Positions 17,960 through 26,790 of a stretch of 64,000 nucleotides of DNA are shown here, one piece after another. The position numbers and the translations under genes are program-made. Under the pieces are notes generated by a model that searched no databases, had not been told where the DNA came from, and saw nothing but the letters and a program-made list of their open reading frames with translations. Positions within the stretch are counted from its first letter, which is position 1; every line of letters begins with the position of its first letter. The DNA comes from an uncultured Chlorobiota bacterium (lineage in GTDB: Bacteria > Bacteroidota > Ignavibacteria > UBA10030 > UBA6906). The DNA lies in NCBI GenBank assembly GCA_900696645.1, contig CAADGV010000024.1:62001-126000 (forward strand), in the 5' to 3' direction.

Positions 17960-18661
17960 ATGGTCCACGAACCCTCTCCTCACCACACAAAAATCAAAGA
18001 CTGGCCTGAAGCCGAACGGCCGCGCGAGAAACTCCTGCAACGCGGAGCACATGCGTTAAGTGATGCGGAACTGCTGGCCATTCTGATTCGTGTCGGTTCA
18101 GGGAAAGCGACGGCAGTAGATCTTGCCCGATCCATCCTCGTTCAGGAAAAGAACCTGCATGCTATTGCAGGGAAAACACCGCAAGAGCTGATGCGAGTGA
18201 AGGGAATCGGCGAAGCGAAAGCTGTGGAACTGCTTGCCGCATTTGAGATTGGGAGGAGGGTGCAGGGAATGAACGGAGCGGAACGTATCATCGTTCATTC
18301 ACCCGAGGATGTTGCCCGGTTCATGATTCCCCGACTCAGGGACAGGAAGTACGAGTCATTCTGGGTGTTGCTTCTGGATTCGAAGAACGGATTGATGCAT
18401 GACAAGGAACTGACCGTGGGAACGCTGAACGCAAGCCTTGTTCATCCTCGTGAAGTGTTCAAGTTGGCGATTGATTGGGTGGCCGCGGCCGTCATCGTGG
18501 TGCACAATCATCCAAGCGGGAACCGTGAACCAAGCTCGGAGGATTTGAGCATCACCCGGCAATTGGTGGAGGCAGGGAAGATTGTCGGCATTCCTCTTCA
18601 CGATCATGTAATTGTCGCGGGTGATGCATATACAAGTTTTGCAGAACGAGCCCTCTTGTAG
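17960..18661 (+). CDS. radC: RadC-family JAB/MPN domain protein
   Basis: The 233-residue protein has an N-terminal helix-hairpin-helix region ('LMRVKGIGEAKAVELLAAFE', about 70-95). Its C-terminal MPN/JAB metalloprotease-like domain has the JAMM residues 'VVHNHPSGNREPSSED' (His-x-His ... Asp). The family was once linked to repair but its true role is unsettled. The start at 17960 gives the usual 'KIKDWPEAERPREKLL' N-terminus. It follows the LpoA-like gene by 6 bases. Confidence 0.92.
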   Translation: MVHEPSPHHTKIKDWPEAERPREKLLQRGAHALSDAELLAILIRVGSGKATAVDLARSILVQEKNLHAIAGKTPQELMRVKGIGEAKAVELLAAFEIGRRVQGMNGAERIIVHSPEDVARFMIPRLRDRKYESFWVLLLDSKNGLMHDKELTVGTLNASLVHPREVFKLAIDWVAAAVIVVHNHPSGNREPSSEDLSITRQLVEAGKIVGIPLHDHVIVAGDAYTSFAERALL

Positions 18662-18695
18662 CGATAAAAGCCGTGATTGCCGTGCCCGAATCTTG

Positions 18696-18724
18696 TTGAC
18701 ATCGTAGGCCATTTTGATTATTAT
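18696..18724 (+). promoter_or_regulatory. Promoter for the lipoprotein-LysM pair
   Basis: TTGACA (18696-18701), 17-bp spacer, TATTAT (18719-18724). A transcript would begin near 18731, about 45 bases before the lipoprotein ATG. Confidence 0.85.
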
Positions 18725-18775
18725 TGATACGAGAATTTACTGCTGCACCCTATCCCTAATAAATGGAGGTTTATC

Positions 18776-19051
18776 ATGAAGGAAAAAAGAGTCGGTCTTT
18801 CTGCTCTGTTGGTGGCTTTCCTTTTTGCCTCCTCATTGTTTGTCGCCGGCTGTTCAGGTAAAGCCGATGCCGAACAGATGAGGCAACTGAACAGTCTGAA
18901 AGAAGAGTATGCTGCTCTGCAACGTGAAGTGGCATCCAAGGAGCAGGCGAAATCCAATCTCCAGCGCGAGATTGCCGATGCCAATGCAAAACTGAAGAAA
19001 TGCAGCGACGATCAAGAGATCGTCAAGCAACGTCTCGCGAACTGGAAATAA
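18776..19051 (+). CDS. Small coiled-coil lipoprotein
   Basis: This 91-residue predicted lipoprotein has a signal peptide ending in the lipobox 'FVAGC' (Cys26). A single long charged helix with heptad character follows ('RQLNSLKEEYAALQREVASK' and on). A good GGAGG lies 8 bases before the ATG. Size and layout recall Lpp-type or spacer lipoproteins that link the outer membrane to other envelope parts, but I see no sequence family. It is co-transcribed with the LysM protein 12 bases downstream from a clear promoter. Confidence 0.8.
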   Translation: MKEKRVGLSALLVAFLFASSLFVAGCSGKADAEQMRQLNSLKEEYAALQREVASKEQAKSNLQREIADANAKLKKCSDDQEIVKQRLANWK

Positions 19052-19063
19052 GGAGAACTGAAC

Positions 19064-19789
19064 ATGAAAACCATTAGAATGTATGCAATCCTTGTTCTCG
19101 TTGTCGTCTTCGCAGGCGTTTCGTTTGCACAGGAAATGTCAAAGAGTGAATGGGAACAGGAAGTCAACCGGTACACGCAATTGCGTAACGAACTACAGAC
19201 AAAACTCCAGCAACTGAACAACGAGATCTCCGGTATGCAGGGTCAAGTAACGACTCTGAATGGTGATATTAACAAGTGTATGGACGCGTTGTATGCGCTT
19301 GTCGGTTCGGACGCGACGCAGGCTGCCGCCTATCGTGCAGAGATTGAAGCGGCTGAACAAAAAGCTGCCGAATTGATGCGCCTCTCGGATGCGGATCTGT
19401 TTGCCCGAAAAAGCGAAGTAGATGCCCTTGCCGCGAAGGCGAAGCAATTTCGTACCAATAAGCTTTCGCTGATTCCCGAATTTTCCGATAAGCTCGATGG
19501 ACTGGATCAGTCAATCGCAAGTCTGCAACGCACGATTGCAGGTTATGGACGCGGTGAATATACTGTTGTCAGGAATGATAATCTGTGGAACATCGCGAAG
19601 AAGCGTGATATCTATAACAACGCATGGTTGTGGCCGAAAATCTGGCAGGCCAATACCGATAAGATCAAGAATCCAGATCTGATCTATCCGAACCAGCGAT
19701 TCTCGGTTCCGGGTGGCAGCGCCCTTGATGCAAACGAAAAGGCTGCGGCAAACCGGTACTATGCGAAGAAACGGCAAGAGGGAGCTTAA
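19064..19789 (+). CDS. Secreted coiled-coil LysM-domain protein
   Basis: The 241-residue exported protein has a signal peptide ('ILVLVVVFAGVSFAQ'). A coiled-coil region (about 26-75, 'YTQLRNELQTKLQQLNNEIS') and a second helical region (about 90-155) follow. A C-terminal LysM domain (about 165-212, 'YTVVRNDNLWNIAKKRDIY' then 'NPDLIYPNQRFSVP') is expected to bind peptidoglycan. It shares a promoter and terminator with the lipoprotein before it. Inference: the two coiled-coil proteins may pair to connect outer membrane and cell wall. Ribosome site AGGAG is present. Confidence 0.85.
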   Translation: MKTIRMYAILVLVVVFAGVSFAQEMSKSEWEQEVNRYTQLRNELQTKLQQLNNEISGMQGQVTTLNGDINKCMDALYALVGSDATQAAAYRAEIEAAEQKAAELMRLSDADLFARKSEVDALAAKAKQFRTNKLSLIPEFSDKLDGLDQSIASLQRTIAGYGRGEYTVVRNDNLWNIAKKRDIYNNAWLWPKIWQANTDKIKNPDLIYPNQRFSVPGGSALDANEKAAANRYYAKKRQEGA

Positions 19790-19817
19790 GAATATTCTTG
19801 CTTGAGGATGTACACAC

Positions 19818-19856
19818 AACCCTCTTTCCCTCGTCAAGCGGGGAAGGGGGTTTTGT
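19818..19856 (+). terminator. Terminator after the LysM gene
   Basis: An inverted repeat AACCCTCTTTCCC / GGGGAAGGGGGTT (two G-T pairs, loop about 9) is followed by TTTTGTATTT. Confidence 0.8.
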
Positions 19857-19901
19857 ATTTGATGAGAGTAACATGAAGTTGAACACTGTCAAGGGAGTAG
19901 T

Positions 19902-20888
19902 TTGGTAGAAAAGAAAATACGTCTTGAAGGTGTCGATACACTGGGCCTGCTTGGCCTTCATGATGCAAATCTTCGAATTCTGGAGAACAAGTTCGACGCG
20001 ACAATTCATATACGCGGGGAAGCGGTGACTGTACGTGGAAGCCAAGAGGAAGTAGAGCAAGTGGAGAAGGTGTTCAAGGAATTGATCTTCCTGCTGAACA
20101 GAAACAGCACGCTTTCTACAAACGATGTTGAGACGGTCGTGGATCTTGTCACTGCGAATGGAGAGCCCGCACTGCCCAAGAACATTGCATCGACCTTCAG
20201 CCGGGAAGAGCTTGATTCCGTCGTTCTCTACACAAAGAATCAGATCATCCGCGCGAAAACGCCGGGCCAGCGTGACTATCTCAAATCAATGCGGAAGAAT
20301 GATATTGTTTTTGCGGTAGGGCCGGCCGGTACAGGTAAAACCTACCTTGGGGTGGCGCTCGCGGTGGCAAGCCTCAAGAACAATGAAATCACCAAGATTG
20401 TTTTGACGAGACCGGCGGTCGAGGCCGGTGAAAGTCTTGGTTTTCTCCCGGGCGATCTTAAGGAGAAAATTGATCCGTACCTGCGCCCGTTGTACGATGC
20501 GCTTGACGATATGATTCCCGGGGAGAAACTGAGGACGTATCTTGAGAAGCGAGTCATTGAAATTGCGCCGCTTGCGTACATGCGGGGCAGGACGCTCAAC
20601 AATGCGTTTGTTATTCTCGACGAAGCGCAAAACGCCTCGGCAATGCAAATGAAAATGTTCCTGACGCGTCTCGGACCGAATTCACGCGCCATCATTACCG
20701 GTGATGTGACGCAGATAGACCTTCCGACAAAGTCCGCATCCGGTCTTGTGCAAATTCAGGAGGTGCTGCGGGGGGTTGAGGGAATCGGCTTCGTGTACTT
20801 CGACAGAAATGATGTCGTGCGCCACCGTCTCGTCAAGGACATTATTGATGCGTACGACAAGTATCAGAATGGAGAAAAGCAGGTGTAA
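19902..20888 (+). CDS. phoH: PhoH-family ATPase
   Basis: This 328-residue cytoplasmic ATPase of the PhoH family is thought to act in RNA handling with YbeY. The N-terminal part (about 1-100) is a KH-like region. Walker A 'GPAGTGKT' lies at 140-147, Walker B 'AFVILDEAQNA' near 230, and 'IITGDVTQIDLP' near 265. The start is a TTG at 19902 after GGGAG; no ATG or GTG lies at a fitting place. In many bacteria phoH adjoins ybeY; here ybeY is 42 kb away. It is convergent with mazG with only 3 bases between them. Confidence 0.93.
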   Translation: MVEKKIRLEGVDTLGLLGLHDANLRILENKFDATIHIRGEAVTVRGSQEEVEQVEKVFKELIFLLNRNSTLSTNDVETVVDLVTANGEPALPKNIASTFSREELDSVVLYTKNQIIRAKTPGQRDYLKSMRKNDIVFAVGPAGTGKTYLGVALAVASLKNNEITKIVLTRPAVEAGESLGFLPGDLKEKIDPYLRPLYDALDDMIPGEKLRTYLEKRVIEIAPLAYMRGRTLNNAFVILDEAQNASAMQMKMFLTRLGPNSRAIITGDVTQIDLPTKSASGLVQIQEVLRGVEGIGFVYFDRNDVVRHRLVKDIIDAYDKYQNGEKQV

Positions 20889-20891
20889 GCC

Positions 20892-21770
20892 TTAGCGGGT
20901 TTTTCGAGTCGGAGTTCGCTTCGCGAGTTTCTTCTTTTTTGCTTCATTCCAAAGGCCATCCATCTCCTCCAGAGTCGAGTTGTGGATGTCTTTCTTCATG
21001 CGCTTCAACTCGCGCTCGATATATTGAAAGCGTCTCGTGAACTTCTCAACCGTGAGACGCAACGCTGTCTCCGGCTCAATGCCGATGAAGCGGGCGTAGT
21101 TGACGAGAGCGAAAAGGTAGTCCCCAAACTCTTCTTCCTGCTTCTTGCGTTTTCGACTCTTCAGCGCTTGATGCAGTTCTTCCCCCTCTTCCCGTACCTT
21201 TGACCATACATCGTGTTCGTTCTTCCAATCAAACCCTATTTTGGCAGCCCTTTCCTGCACACGAAGTGCCCGTTGCAGTGCAGGAAGCCTTCTGGGAACA
21301 CCATCAAGCATTGATGATCTTCCCTCATCCATTTTCAACCGTTCCCAGTTTCGTTTCACTTCGTGGGTGTTGAGTACCTGTTTTGTTCCAAATACATGAG
21401 GGTGTCGGCGAACGAGCTTGTCGCTGATCTCCTTAAGCACGTCTTTGAATGAAAATTCCTTCGCCTGCTCGGCAATGGTCGCATGCATAACAATGTGCAG
21501 CAACAAATCACCCAATTCGACCTTCAACTCGTCCAGATTGTTCTCATCCAGTGCTTCGATCACTTCATATGTCTCTTCAATCAGGCTGTGCCGGATTGAT
21601 TGATGAGTCTGTTGTCTGTCCCAGGGACATTCATCACGCAGTCGCCGCACAATAGCAACAAACTGTGCGATCTCACGCACAGGCACAGGTGGATAGCTCG
21701 TTCTTTTCACGTGATGGGAACTCCTTCGTTGGGATTTTGCGAATGTTGGACTCCAACTTAGAGATTTCAT
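20892..21770 (-). CDS. mazG: Nucleoside triphosphate pyrophosphohydrolase MazG
   Basis: MazG hydrolyses (d)NTPs to NMP and pyrophosphate, and in E. coli modulates ppGpp. The 292-residue frame shows the two-domain MazG pattern. The first repeat has 'RLRDECPWDRQQTHQSI', 'EETYEVIEAL' and 'EELGDLLLHIV'-like 'ELGDLLLHIVMHA' (acidic metal site). The second has 'KIGFDWKNEHDVWSKVREE' and 'EFGDYLFALVNYARF'. The ATG at 21770 gives about 20 extra residues; a GTG at 21710 would give the standard N-terminus, so the start is uncertain. The C-terminus is Lys/Arg-rich. Confidence 0.92.
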   Translation of the reverse strand: MKSLSWSPTFAKSQRRSSHHVKRTSYPPVPVREIAQFVAIVRRLRDECPWDRQQTHQSIRHSLIEETYEVIEALDENNLDELKVELGDLLLHIVMHATIAEQAKEFSFKDVLKEISDKLVRRHPHVFGTKQVLNTHEVKRNWERLKMDEGRSSMLDGVPRRLPALQRALRVQERAAKIGFDWKNEHDVWSKVREEGEELHQALKSRKRKKQEEEFGDYLFALVNYARFIGIEPETALRLTVEKFTRRFQYIERELKRMKKDIHNSTLEEMDGLWNEAKKKKLAKRTPTRKTR

Positions 21771-21895
21771 ATCTGAGTTGCAATGCAGAAGTCCATTCTC
21801 TATATTTCTTTCGCTTCAAAGATCATGCGTTCCCCGCGGCATCGTTCATTTCGGTTCGCAGGCGAGTTGACCACAAGTACAATCAAGTTTTTCTC

Positions 21896-23587
21896 ATGAA
21901 AGCTCGAATCATTGTTTCACTCGGCATTCTTCTGTTCGTTCTTGTCTTTATTGCCTACTACATGAGCGTATCATCAACAGCGACACTCATTCTCGTAAAC
22001 GGGGTCGTGTACACCGTCAATGACAAGCAGCCGACAGCACAGGCGATTGCTATCAGCGGCGACAGGATTCTTGCAGTGGGGGCGAACGAGGATATTACGT
22101 CGCGATACACGGCATCGAAGACAATTGATCTTCAGGGGAGTGCCGTGTACCCCGGCTTCACCGATGCACACGCACATCTTGAGGGCTTGGGCGCTTTACT
22201 GCTGAATATCAATCTTAGCGGCACCAAATCAGTTGAGGAAATTCAGGCGCTTGTCGCCGAGCGCGTGACAACTGTTCCACCGGGAGGATGGATACGGGGA
22301 CGTTCGTGGGATCAGAACAAATGGGCAGGCAAGTCATTCCCCACTCATCAAATGCTTGATCAGGTTGCGAAACAGAACCCTGTCTATCTCACGCGGGTTG
22401 ACGGACACGCAGTGTGGGTGAACAAGATAGCCCTTGATATGGCGGGAATTACAAACTCAACCCCCGATCCCGAAGGCGGGAAGATTCTTCGGGACGGGGA
22501 CGGGAACCCGACCGGTGTTCTGATTGACAATGCCATTGCACTAATCGATTCTGTGATGCCTGAGCCGTCGGAGTCGGAACGAACTGAAGCAATAGGTCTC
22601 GCGGTTGAAGCGTGTCTCGGCGTCGGCTTGACAGGCGTGCACGACATGGGAGCCGATCTTCAACTAATCGGCATCTACAAGAAGTTGATTGAACAGAAGA
22701 GGTTCCCTTTTCGGGTCTATGTTGCTATTGATGGTATCGGGAAGACGTGGGAACATTATCTGAACGCCGGACCCGAAACCGACGGATATGACAACCGGCT
22801 CACCGTTCGTGCGTTGAAATTGTATGCCGACGGCGCTTTGGGCTCACGCGGCGCGGCGCTTATCGAACCCTACTCCGACGACCCGACAAACCGCGGTTTA
22901 ACGTTGACTCCGACAGATGCTCTGAAGCAGGCTTCGCTGGAAGCATTGCACAAAGGCTTTCAAGTCTGTACCCATGCTATCGGCGACCGCGCGAACCACA
23001 TTGTACTAAATATGTATGAAGAAGTGCTGGCAAGCGACACAAGACGCGCAGGTAATGCCCGTTTCAGGGTTGAACATGCCCAGATTGTTGAGCCGAACGA
23101 TATTCCGCGATTTCACGCGTTGGGCGTTCTGCCCTCTATGCAACCAACTCACTGTACATCGGATATGTATTGGGCCGGGGACCGGGTTGGCTCGCACAGG
23201 CTGAAAGGCGCTTACGCATGGCGTTCGTTCATTGAGTCGGGCTCCATTATTCCCGGCGGCTCGGATTTTCCGGTCGAAAGCCCGAATCCGCTGTACGGAT
23301 TTTTTGCAGCAATCATGCGTGAGGATCATGATGGCTGGCCCGCCGGGGGCTGGATTCCCGAACAGCGAATGACAAGGGAAGAGGCTCTGAAAGCCTTTAC
23401 CATCTGGGCCGCATATGCAGCATTCGAGGAGTCGAAACGCGGATCGATTGAAAAGGGAAAACTGGCAGATATTGTTGTGCTTTCAAACGACATCATGAAG
23501 TGTGAAGCTCGTGAGATTCTGAATACTCGCGTGCTCTTTACGATAGTCGGGGGAGAGATAGCGTATTCTTCTGTTCCAACACCGTAA
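21896..23587 (+). CDS. YtcJ-like metal-dependent amidohydrolase, membrane-anchored or exported
   Basis: The 563-residue protein belongs to the amidohydrolase 3 (YtcJ/NfdA) family. Residues about 5-24 are a hydrophobic signal or anchor ('IIVSLGILLFVLVFIAYYM'). The metal-binding 'GFTDAHAHLEGLG' is near 85. Downstream are 'VDGHAVWVN', the conserved Lys context 'ALKLYADGALGSRGAAL', 'CTHAIGDRAN', and 'GSDFPVESPNPLYGF' with the catalytic-type Asp. The start at 21896 gives the signal sequence; the frame extends upstream without support. The substrate is unknown (N-substituted formamides or amides in known members). The MFS gene is 14 bases downstream. Confidence 0.88.
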   Translation: MKARIIVSLGILLFVLVFIAYYMSVSSTATLILVNGVVYTVNDKQPTAQAIAISGDRILAVGANEDITSRYTASKTIDLQGSAVYPGFTDAHAHLEGLGALLLNINLSGTKSVEEIQALVAERVTTVPPGGWIRGRSWDQNKWAGKSFPTHQMLDQVAKQNPVYLTRVDGHAVWVNKIALDMAGITNSTPDPEGGKILRDGDGNPTGVLIDNAIALIDSVMPEPSESERTEAIGLAVEACLGVGLTGVHDMGADLQLIGIYKKLIEQKRFPFRVYVAIDGIGKTWEHYLNAGPETDGYDNRLTVRALKLYADGALGSRGAALIEPYSDDPTNRGLTLTPTDALKQASLEALHKGFQVCTHAIGDRANHIVLNMYEEVLASDTRRAGNARFRVEHAQIVEPNDIPRFHALGVLPSMQPTHCTSDMYWAGDRVGSHRLKGAYAWRSFIESGSIIPGGSDFPVESPNPLYGFFAAIMREDHDGWPAGGWIPEQRMTREEALKAFTIWAAYAAFEESKRGSIEKGKLADIVVLSNDIMKCEAREILNTRVLFTIVGGEIAYSSVPTP

Positions 23588-23601
23588 CGCTTGAGCTATC
23601 G

Positions 23602-24873
23602 TTGGAACAGAGTGTTGACCGGCAGGGGGTCGAGCGCAAGAATTTCGTTCTCAACTTTGTAGAAGGTGCGTTTTTTTCGGCTTCCGGCTCGTTGATGTCG
23701 CCACAGACTGTGTTGCCCGTGATCGTGGCGATGCTTGGTGGCGGCAACATCGCCATCGGTGCATTGAGTGTTATTGTCTGGGTGGGATTGTTTCTTCCGC
23801 AGATTTTTGCGGCACGCTATGTCGAAACTCTCCCATGGAAAAAACCGTGGGCAATCAAGTTCGGCATAGCGCAACGGGTGACTGTGCTCTGCATCGGATT
23901 GGGATTGTTGCTCTTCGGCGCCGGGCAGCCGACATTCGCGTTGGTGTTGTTTTTTGTTTTCTATTCATTGTGTCAGATTCTGCTGGGAGTAACAACGCCC
24001 GGCTGGTTTGACATGTTTGCGAAGATGGTTCCGACGCGTAAGCGCGGCCGTCTTGTTGGTATCCGAAGTTCATTGGGGGGAATCGGGGCCTTCTGTTGCG
24101 GCCTCATTTTGACCTGGCTGCTCGCCCGTTTTTCATTCCCCCTTGGATTTGCGTTTGCGTTCTTTCTTGCGTTCGGCTTGCAGTCTGCATCCATTGTTGT
24201 TCAGATGGCGTTGATTGAAACCGAGCCGAGTCCGACGTCTGAGCGCCAACCGCTTGCGGCATACTTGCGGGATCTTCCGCGTGTGCTTCGCGAGAATGCG
24301 GCTTTCAAGCACTTTCTCGTTGCATCAATGTTTCAGATTGTTGCCGCGATGCCGGTCGGCTTTTATGCCGTGTATGCAATGTCCAGGTTCAACCTAAGCA
24401 ATGCTGCTGTCGGCACATTCACGTTGGCTATTGTTGGTGTGCAGGTGGCGACTTCACTTCTTATCGGATATCTGGCCGACAAGAAGGGAAACAAACTTAC
24501 ATTGATGATTGCCGCGGTAGCGTTGTTGTGCGCAAATGTTCTGGCGCTGTTTGCTCCGTCGGCGGAATGGTTCTTTGCAGTATTCCTGTTGCTCGGAATC
24601 AATCTCGGAACTGAACTGCTTGCGCGCTACAATATAGCGGTGGAATACAGTCCGTTGCACCAGCGCTCACGATATGTCGGGTTAATGAACACCATCTTGG
24701 CTCCCTTCTACATTGTCGGGTTGCTGGGAGGAACGATAAGTGAAGTTTTCGGTTACTCCGCATTGTTTGCTGTAGGGACTGTTGCTTCGGTTGCCGGAGT
24801 CGCTATGACGATGTTTCGCGTACAGGATCCGAGAAGATTGTTTCCAGAATCACAGACAGGCGAAGGCATATAA
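23602..24873 (+). CDS. MFS transporter
   Basis: The 423-residue membrane protein has about twelve hydrophobic segments. The loop 'MVPTRKRGRLVGIRSSLGG' near residue 150 resembles the MFS loop 'R-x-G-R-x-x-G', and 'YLADKKGNKLTL' near 290 matches loop 8-9. Only a TTG start (23602) is available near the expected N-terminus, with no strong ribosome site. It is probably co-transcribed with the amidohydrolase upstream, possibly carrying that enzyme's substrate or product. Substrate not predictable. Confidence 0.85.
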   Translation: MEQSVDRQGVERKNFVLNFVEGAFFSASGSLMSPQTVLPVIVAMLGGGNIAIGALSVIVWVGLFLPQIFAARYVETLPWKKPWAIKFGIAQRVTVLCIGLGLLLFGAGQPTFALVLFFVFYSLCQILLGVTTPGWFDMFAKMVPTRKRGRLVGIRSSLGGIGAFCCGLILTWLLARFSFPLGFAFAFFLAFGLQSASIVVQMALIETEPSPTSERQPLAAYLRDLPRVLRENAAFKHFLVASMFQIVAAMPVGFYAVYAMSRFNLSNAAVGTFTLAIVGVQVATSLLIGYLADKKGNKLTLMIAAVALLCANVLALFAPSAEWFFAVFLLLGINLGTELLARYNIAVEYSPLHQRSRYVGLMNTILAPFYIVGLLGGTISEVFGYSALFAVGTVASVAGVAMTMFRVQDPRRLFPESQTGEGI

Positions 24874-24917
24874 AAATTCATCATCAGAAGTAATCACGCA
24901 CACATAAGGGGGTATGT

Positions 24918-25382
24918 ATGCAGGAAAATGAAAAAGTTGTTCACGTTCGTTTCGCGCCGAGCCGCGGCAGCCTCGAAGCGGGGTCGGGGCACAGAATACG
25001 CACGCTCACTGAACGGGAGATTTGCGAATGGCTGACCGAAAGGGGGGTAGCGCATAAACACGCAAGCGACGTATTCATTATCAAGTCCGCATCAAACGGA
25101 TCGCCTTCGTTGTTTGTACCGGATATCGTGTTATCGAAGAAGAAGAGTCGCGACGGAAAAACGATTATCATCGAAACGCTGCACAGCTTCTCACCGAAAC
25201 GGGGTGGATTAAGAACGTTCACGACCTTCTGTAAGCAATATCGGGATGAGTATTTCTCCATTCTCGTTGCAAGGAAATCCACACTCGAATCCATACCGAA
25301 AGGAGTATGTAATGCCCGGGTGGAACTGGAGAACCTGGCCATCCTGACAAAGAAGTTCGGCATAGGCTCGGATCATCCCTGA
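24918..25382 (+). CDS. Uncharacterised protein, possible degenerate PD-(D/E)XK fold
   Basis: I do not recognise this 154-residue protein. A helical N-terminal part ('LTEREICEWLTERGVAHKH') is followed by alternating strands with 'LFVPDIVLSKKKS' and 'KTIIIETLHSF'. This resembles the PD...(D/E)-x-K order of a nuclease fold, except that the final Lys is Leu (E-T-L). It has no signal peptide or membrane segment. GGGGG lies 8 bases before the ATG. It sits between an MFS gene and prmC, and prmC has its own promoter. Fold similarity is a guess from pattern only. Confidence 0.7.
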   Translation: MQENEKVVHVRFAPSRGSLEAGSGHRIRTLTEREICEWLTERGVAHKHASDVFIIKSASNGSPSLFVPDIVLSKKKSRDGKTIIIETLHSFSPKRGGLRTFTTFCKQYRDEYFSILVARKSTLESIPKGVCNARVELENLAILTKKFGIGSDHP

Positions 25383-25409
25383 TTCGGTGTTACGAATTAC
25401 ATGTAGTCG

Positions 25410-25438
25410 TTGCATCTCAAGGCTCACGGATTTATATT
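25410..25438 (+). promoter_or_regulatory. Promoter immediately before prmC
   Basis: TTGCAT (25410-25415), 17-bp spacer, TATATT (25433-25438). The expected transcript start (about 25445) is only about 6 bases before the prmC ATG, so the mRNA would be nearly leaderless. Confidence 0.78.
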
Positions 25439-25450
25439 TAAGTTCACGAC

Positions 25451-26344
25451 ATGCACCATACTGCTCCCACATCTCCGCCAACCGATCAGCGTTGGACTGT
25501 TCTTTCGCTTGTTGAATGGTCAACGAACTATCTTATCGAGCATGGATTCGATGAAGCCCGATTGCATGCTGAACTGCTGCTTGCTCATGTGCTTCAATGT
25601 ACCCGCCTTCAGTTGTACATGAATTTCGATCGCCCGCTCACAGCGGACGAACTTTCCGCGTACCGCTCACTTTTCAAACGCCGCCTTACACACGAACCGC
25701 TGCAGTACATCATCGGCGAAACGGAATTTATGGGCCTGCCGATCTCTATCAATCTCGAAGTACTCATCCCCCGTCCTGAAACGGAGCAACTCGTTGAACA
25801 TGCCATCAGTATCATTCGTGCAGTGGAAAAAGAGTCTGTTGATGTGTTGGATATCGGAACCGGTTCAGGCAATATTGCAATTGCTATCGCAAAGCTCGCT
25901 CCCAAAACGCTGGTTACTTCCCTTGAGGTAAGCACTGCAGCACTAAACCTGGCGCAACAGAATGTCGAACGTAATGCGGTCAAAAACGTCTCGCTGGTAA
26001 GGGGAGATGTGTTCGAGGCATTCCTGCCCGATCGGGTGTTCGATGTCATTATTTCAAATCCTCCATACATATCGATTGAGGAGCATAGTACGCTCGAACC
26101 CGAAGTACGGGATTTTGAGCCGCATCTTGCTGTAACTGACGGGGCCGACGGATATCGTTTCATCCGTCGAATCTGTGATGTTGCGTTTCACAAACTGCGT
26201 GAGGGGGGATCATTGCTCATGGAGATTGCGTACAACCAATCTGATCAGACGATAGCAATTGCGGAATCAGCGGGACTTGCCGAAGTACGGGTTCTTGCCG
26301 ACTTTTCAGGCAATCCCCGGATTCTTGTTGCTGAGAAGAAATGA
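25451..26344 (+). CDS. prmC: Peptide chain release factor glutamine methyltransferase
   Basis: PrmC (HemK) methylates the Gln of the GGQ motif in release factors. The 297-residue protein has an N-terminal helical domain ('LHAELLLAHVLQC'), 'EPLQYIIGETEFMG', 'VLIPRPETEQLVE', SAM motif 'VLDIGTGSGNIAIAIAK' and the catalytic 'ISNPPYI'. No Shine-Dalgarno is present before the ATG at 25451, matching the nearly leaderless transcript predicted from the promoter. Its last bases overlap dtd (ATGA). Confidence 0.95.
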   Translation: MHHTAPTSPPTDQRWTVLSLVEWSTNYLIEHGFDEARLHAELLLAHVLQCTRLQLYMNFDRPLTADELSAYRSLFKRRLTHEPLQYIIGETEFMGLPISINLEVLIPRPETEQLVEHAISIIRAVEKESVDVLDIGTGSGNIAIAIAKLAPKTLVTSLEVSTAALNLAQQNVERNAVKNVSLVRGDVFEAFLPDRVFDVIISNPPYISIEEHSTLEPEVRDFEPHLAVTDGADGYRFIRRICDVAFHKLREGGSLLMEIAYNQSDQTIAIAESAGLAEVRVLADFSGNPRILVAEKK

Positions 26345-26787
26345 GAGCAGTCATTCAACGGGTGAGCGAAGCGTGCGTGATGATTGATGGAACAATCCAC
26401 GCAAGCATCGAAAAGGGTTGCGTGATACTGCTCGGAATTCGGACAGGCGACACGAGGGATGCCGCTCTCTTTCTTGCCGACAAATGTTCATCGCTTCGTG
26501 TGTTTGACGATGCAAACGGAAAGATGAATCTCGGCCTGAACGATGTCGGCGGAAGCGTCATCGTCGTTTCCCAATTTACGTTGTACGGCGATGCACAAAA
26601 AGGGAACCGTCCCAGTTTCATCGAAGCTGCCCGTCCTGAAGAGGCAGAGCCGCTGTATGATATTTTTGTCGGGAGGATGAAATCGCTGCTCGGCAGCGAT
26701 CGAGTGGCTACAGGGATATTCCGCACAATGATGAAAGTGAAGATTGTGAATGATGGTCCGGTAACCATTCTGATTGAAAGCAAGTAG
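26341..26787 (+). CDS. dtd: D-aminoacyl-tRNA deacylase
   Basis: DTD hydrolyses D-amino acids wrongly attached to tRNA. The 148-residue protein has normal length and the family motifs: N-terminus 'MRAVIQRVSEACVMIDG', the active-site 'VVSQFTLYGDAQKGNRPSF', and the 'NDGPVTILIE' C-terminus carrying the Gly-Pro cross-subunit motif. It starts within the prmC stop (ATGA) and ends 3 bases before the next gene, giving a prmC-dtd-metalloenzyme unit. Confidence 0.96.
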   Translation: MRAVIQRVSEACVMIDGTIHASIEKGCVILLGIRTGDTRDAALFLADKCSSLRVFDDANGKMNLGLNDVGGSVIVVSQFTLYGDAQKGNRPSFIEAARPEEAEPLYDIFVGRMKSLLGSDRVATGIFRTMMKVKIVNDGPVTILIESK

Positions 26788-26790
26788 GTC

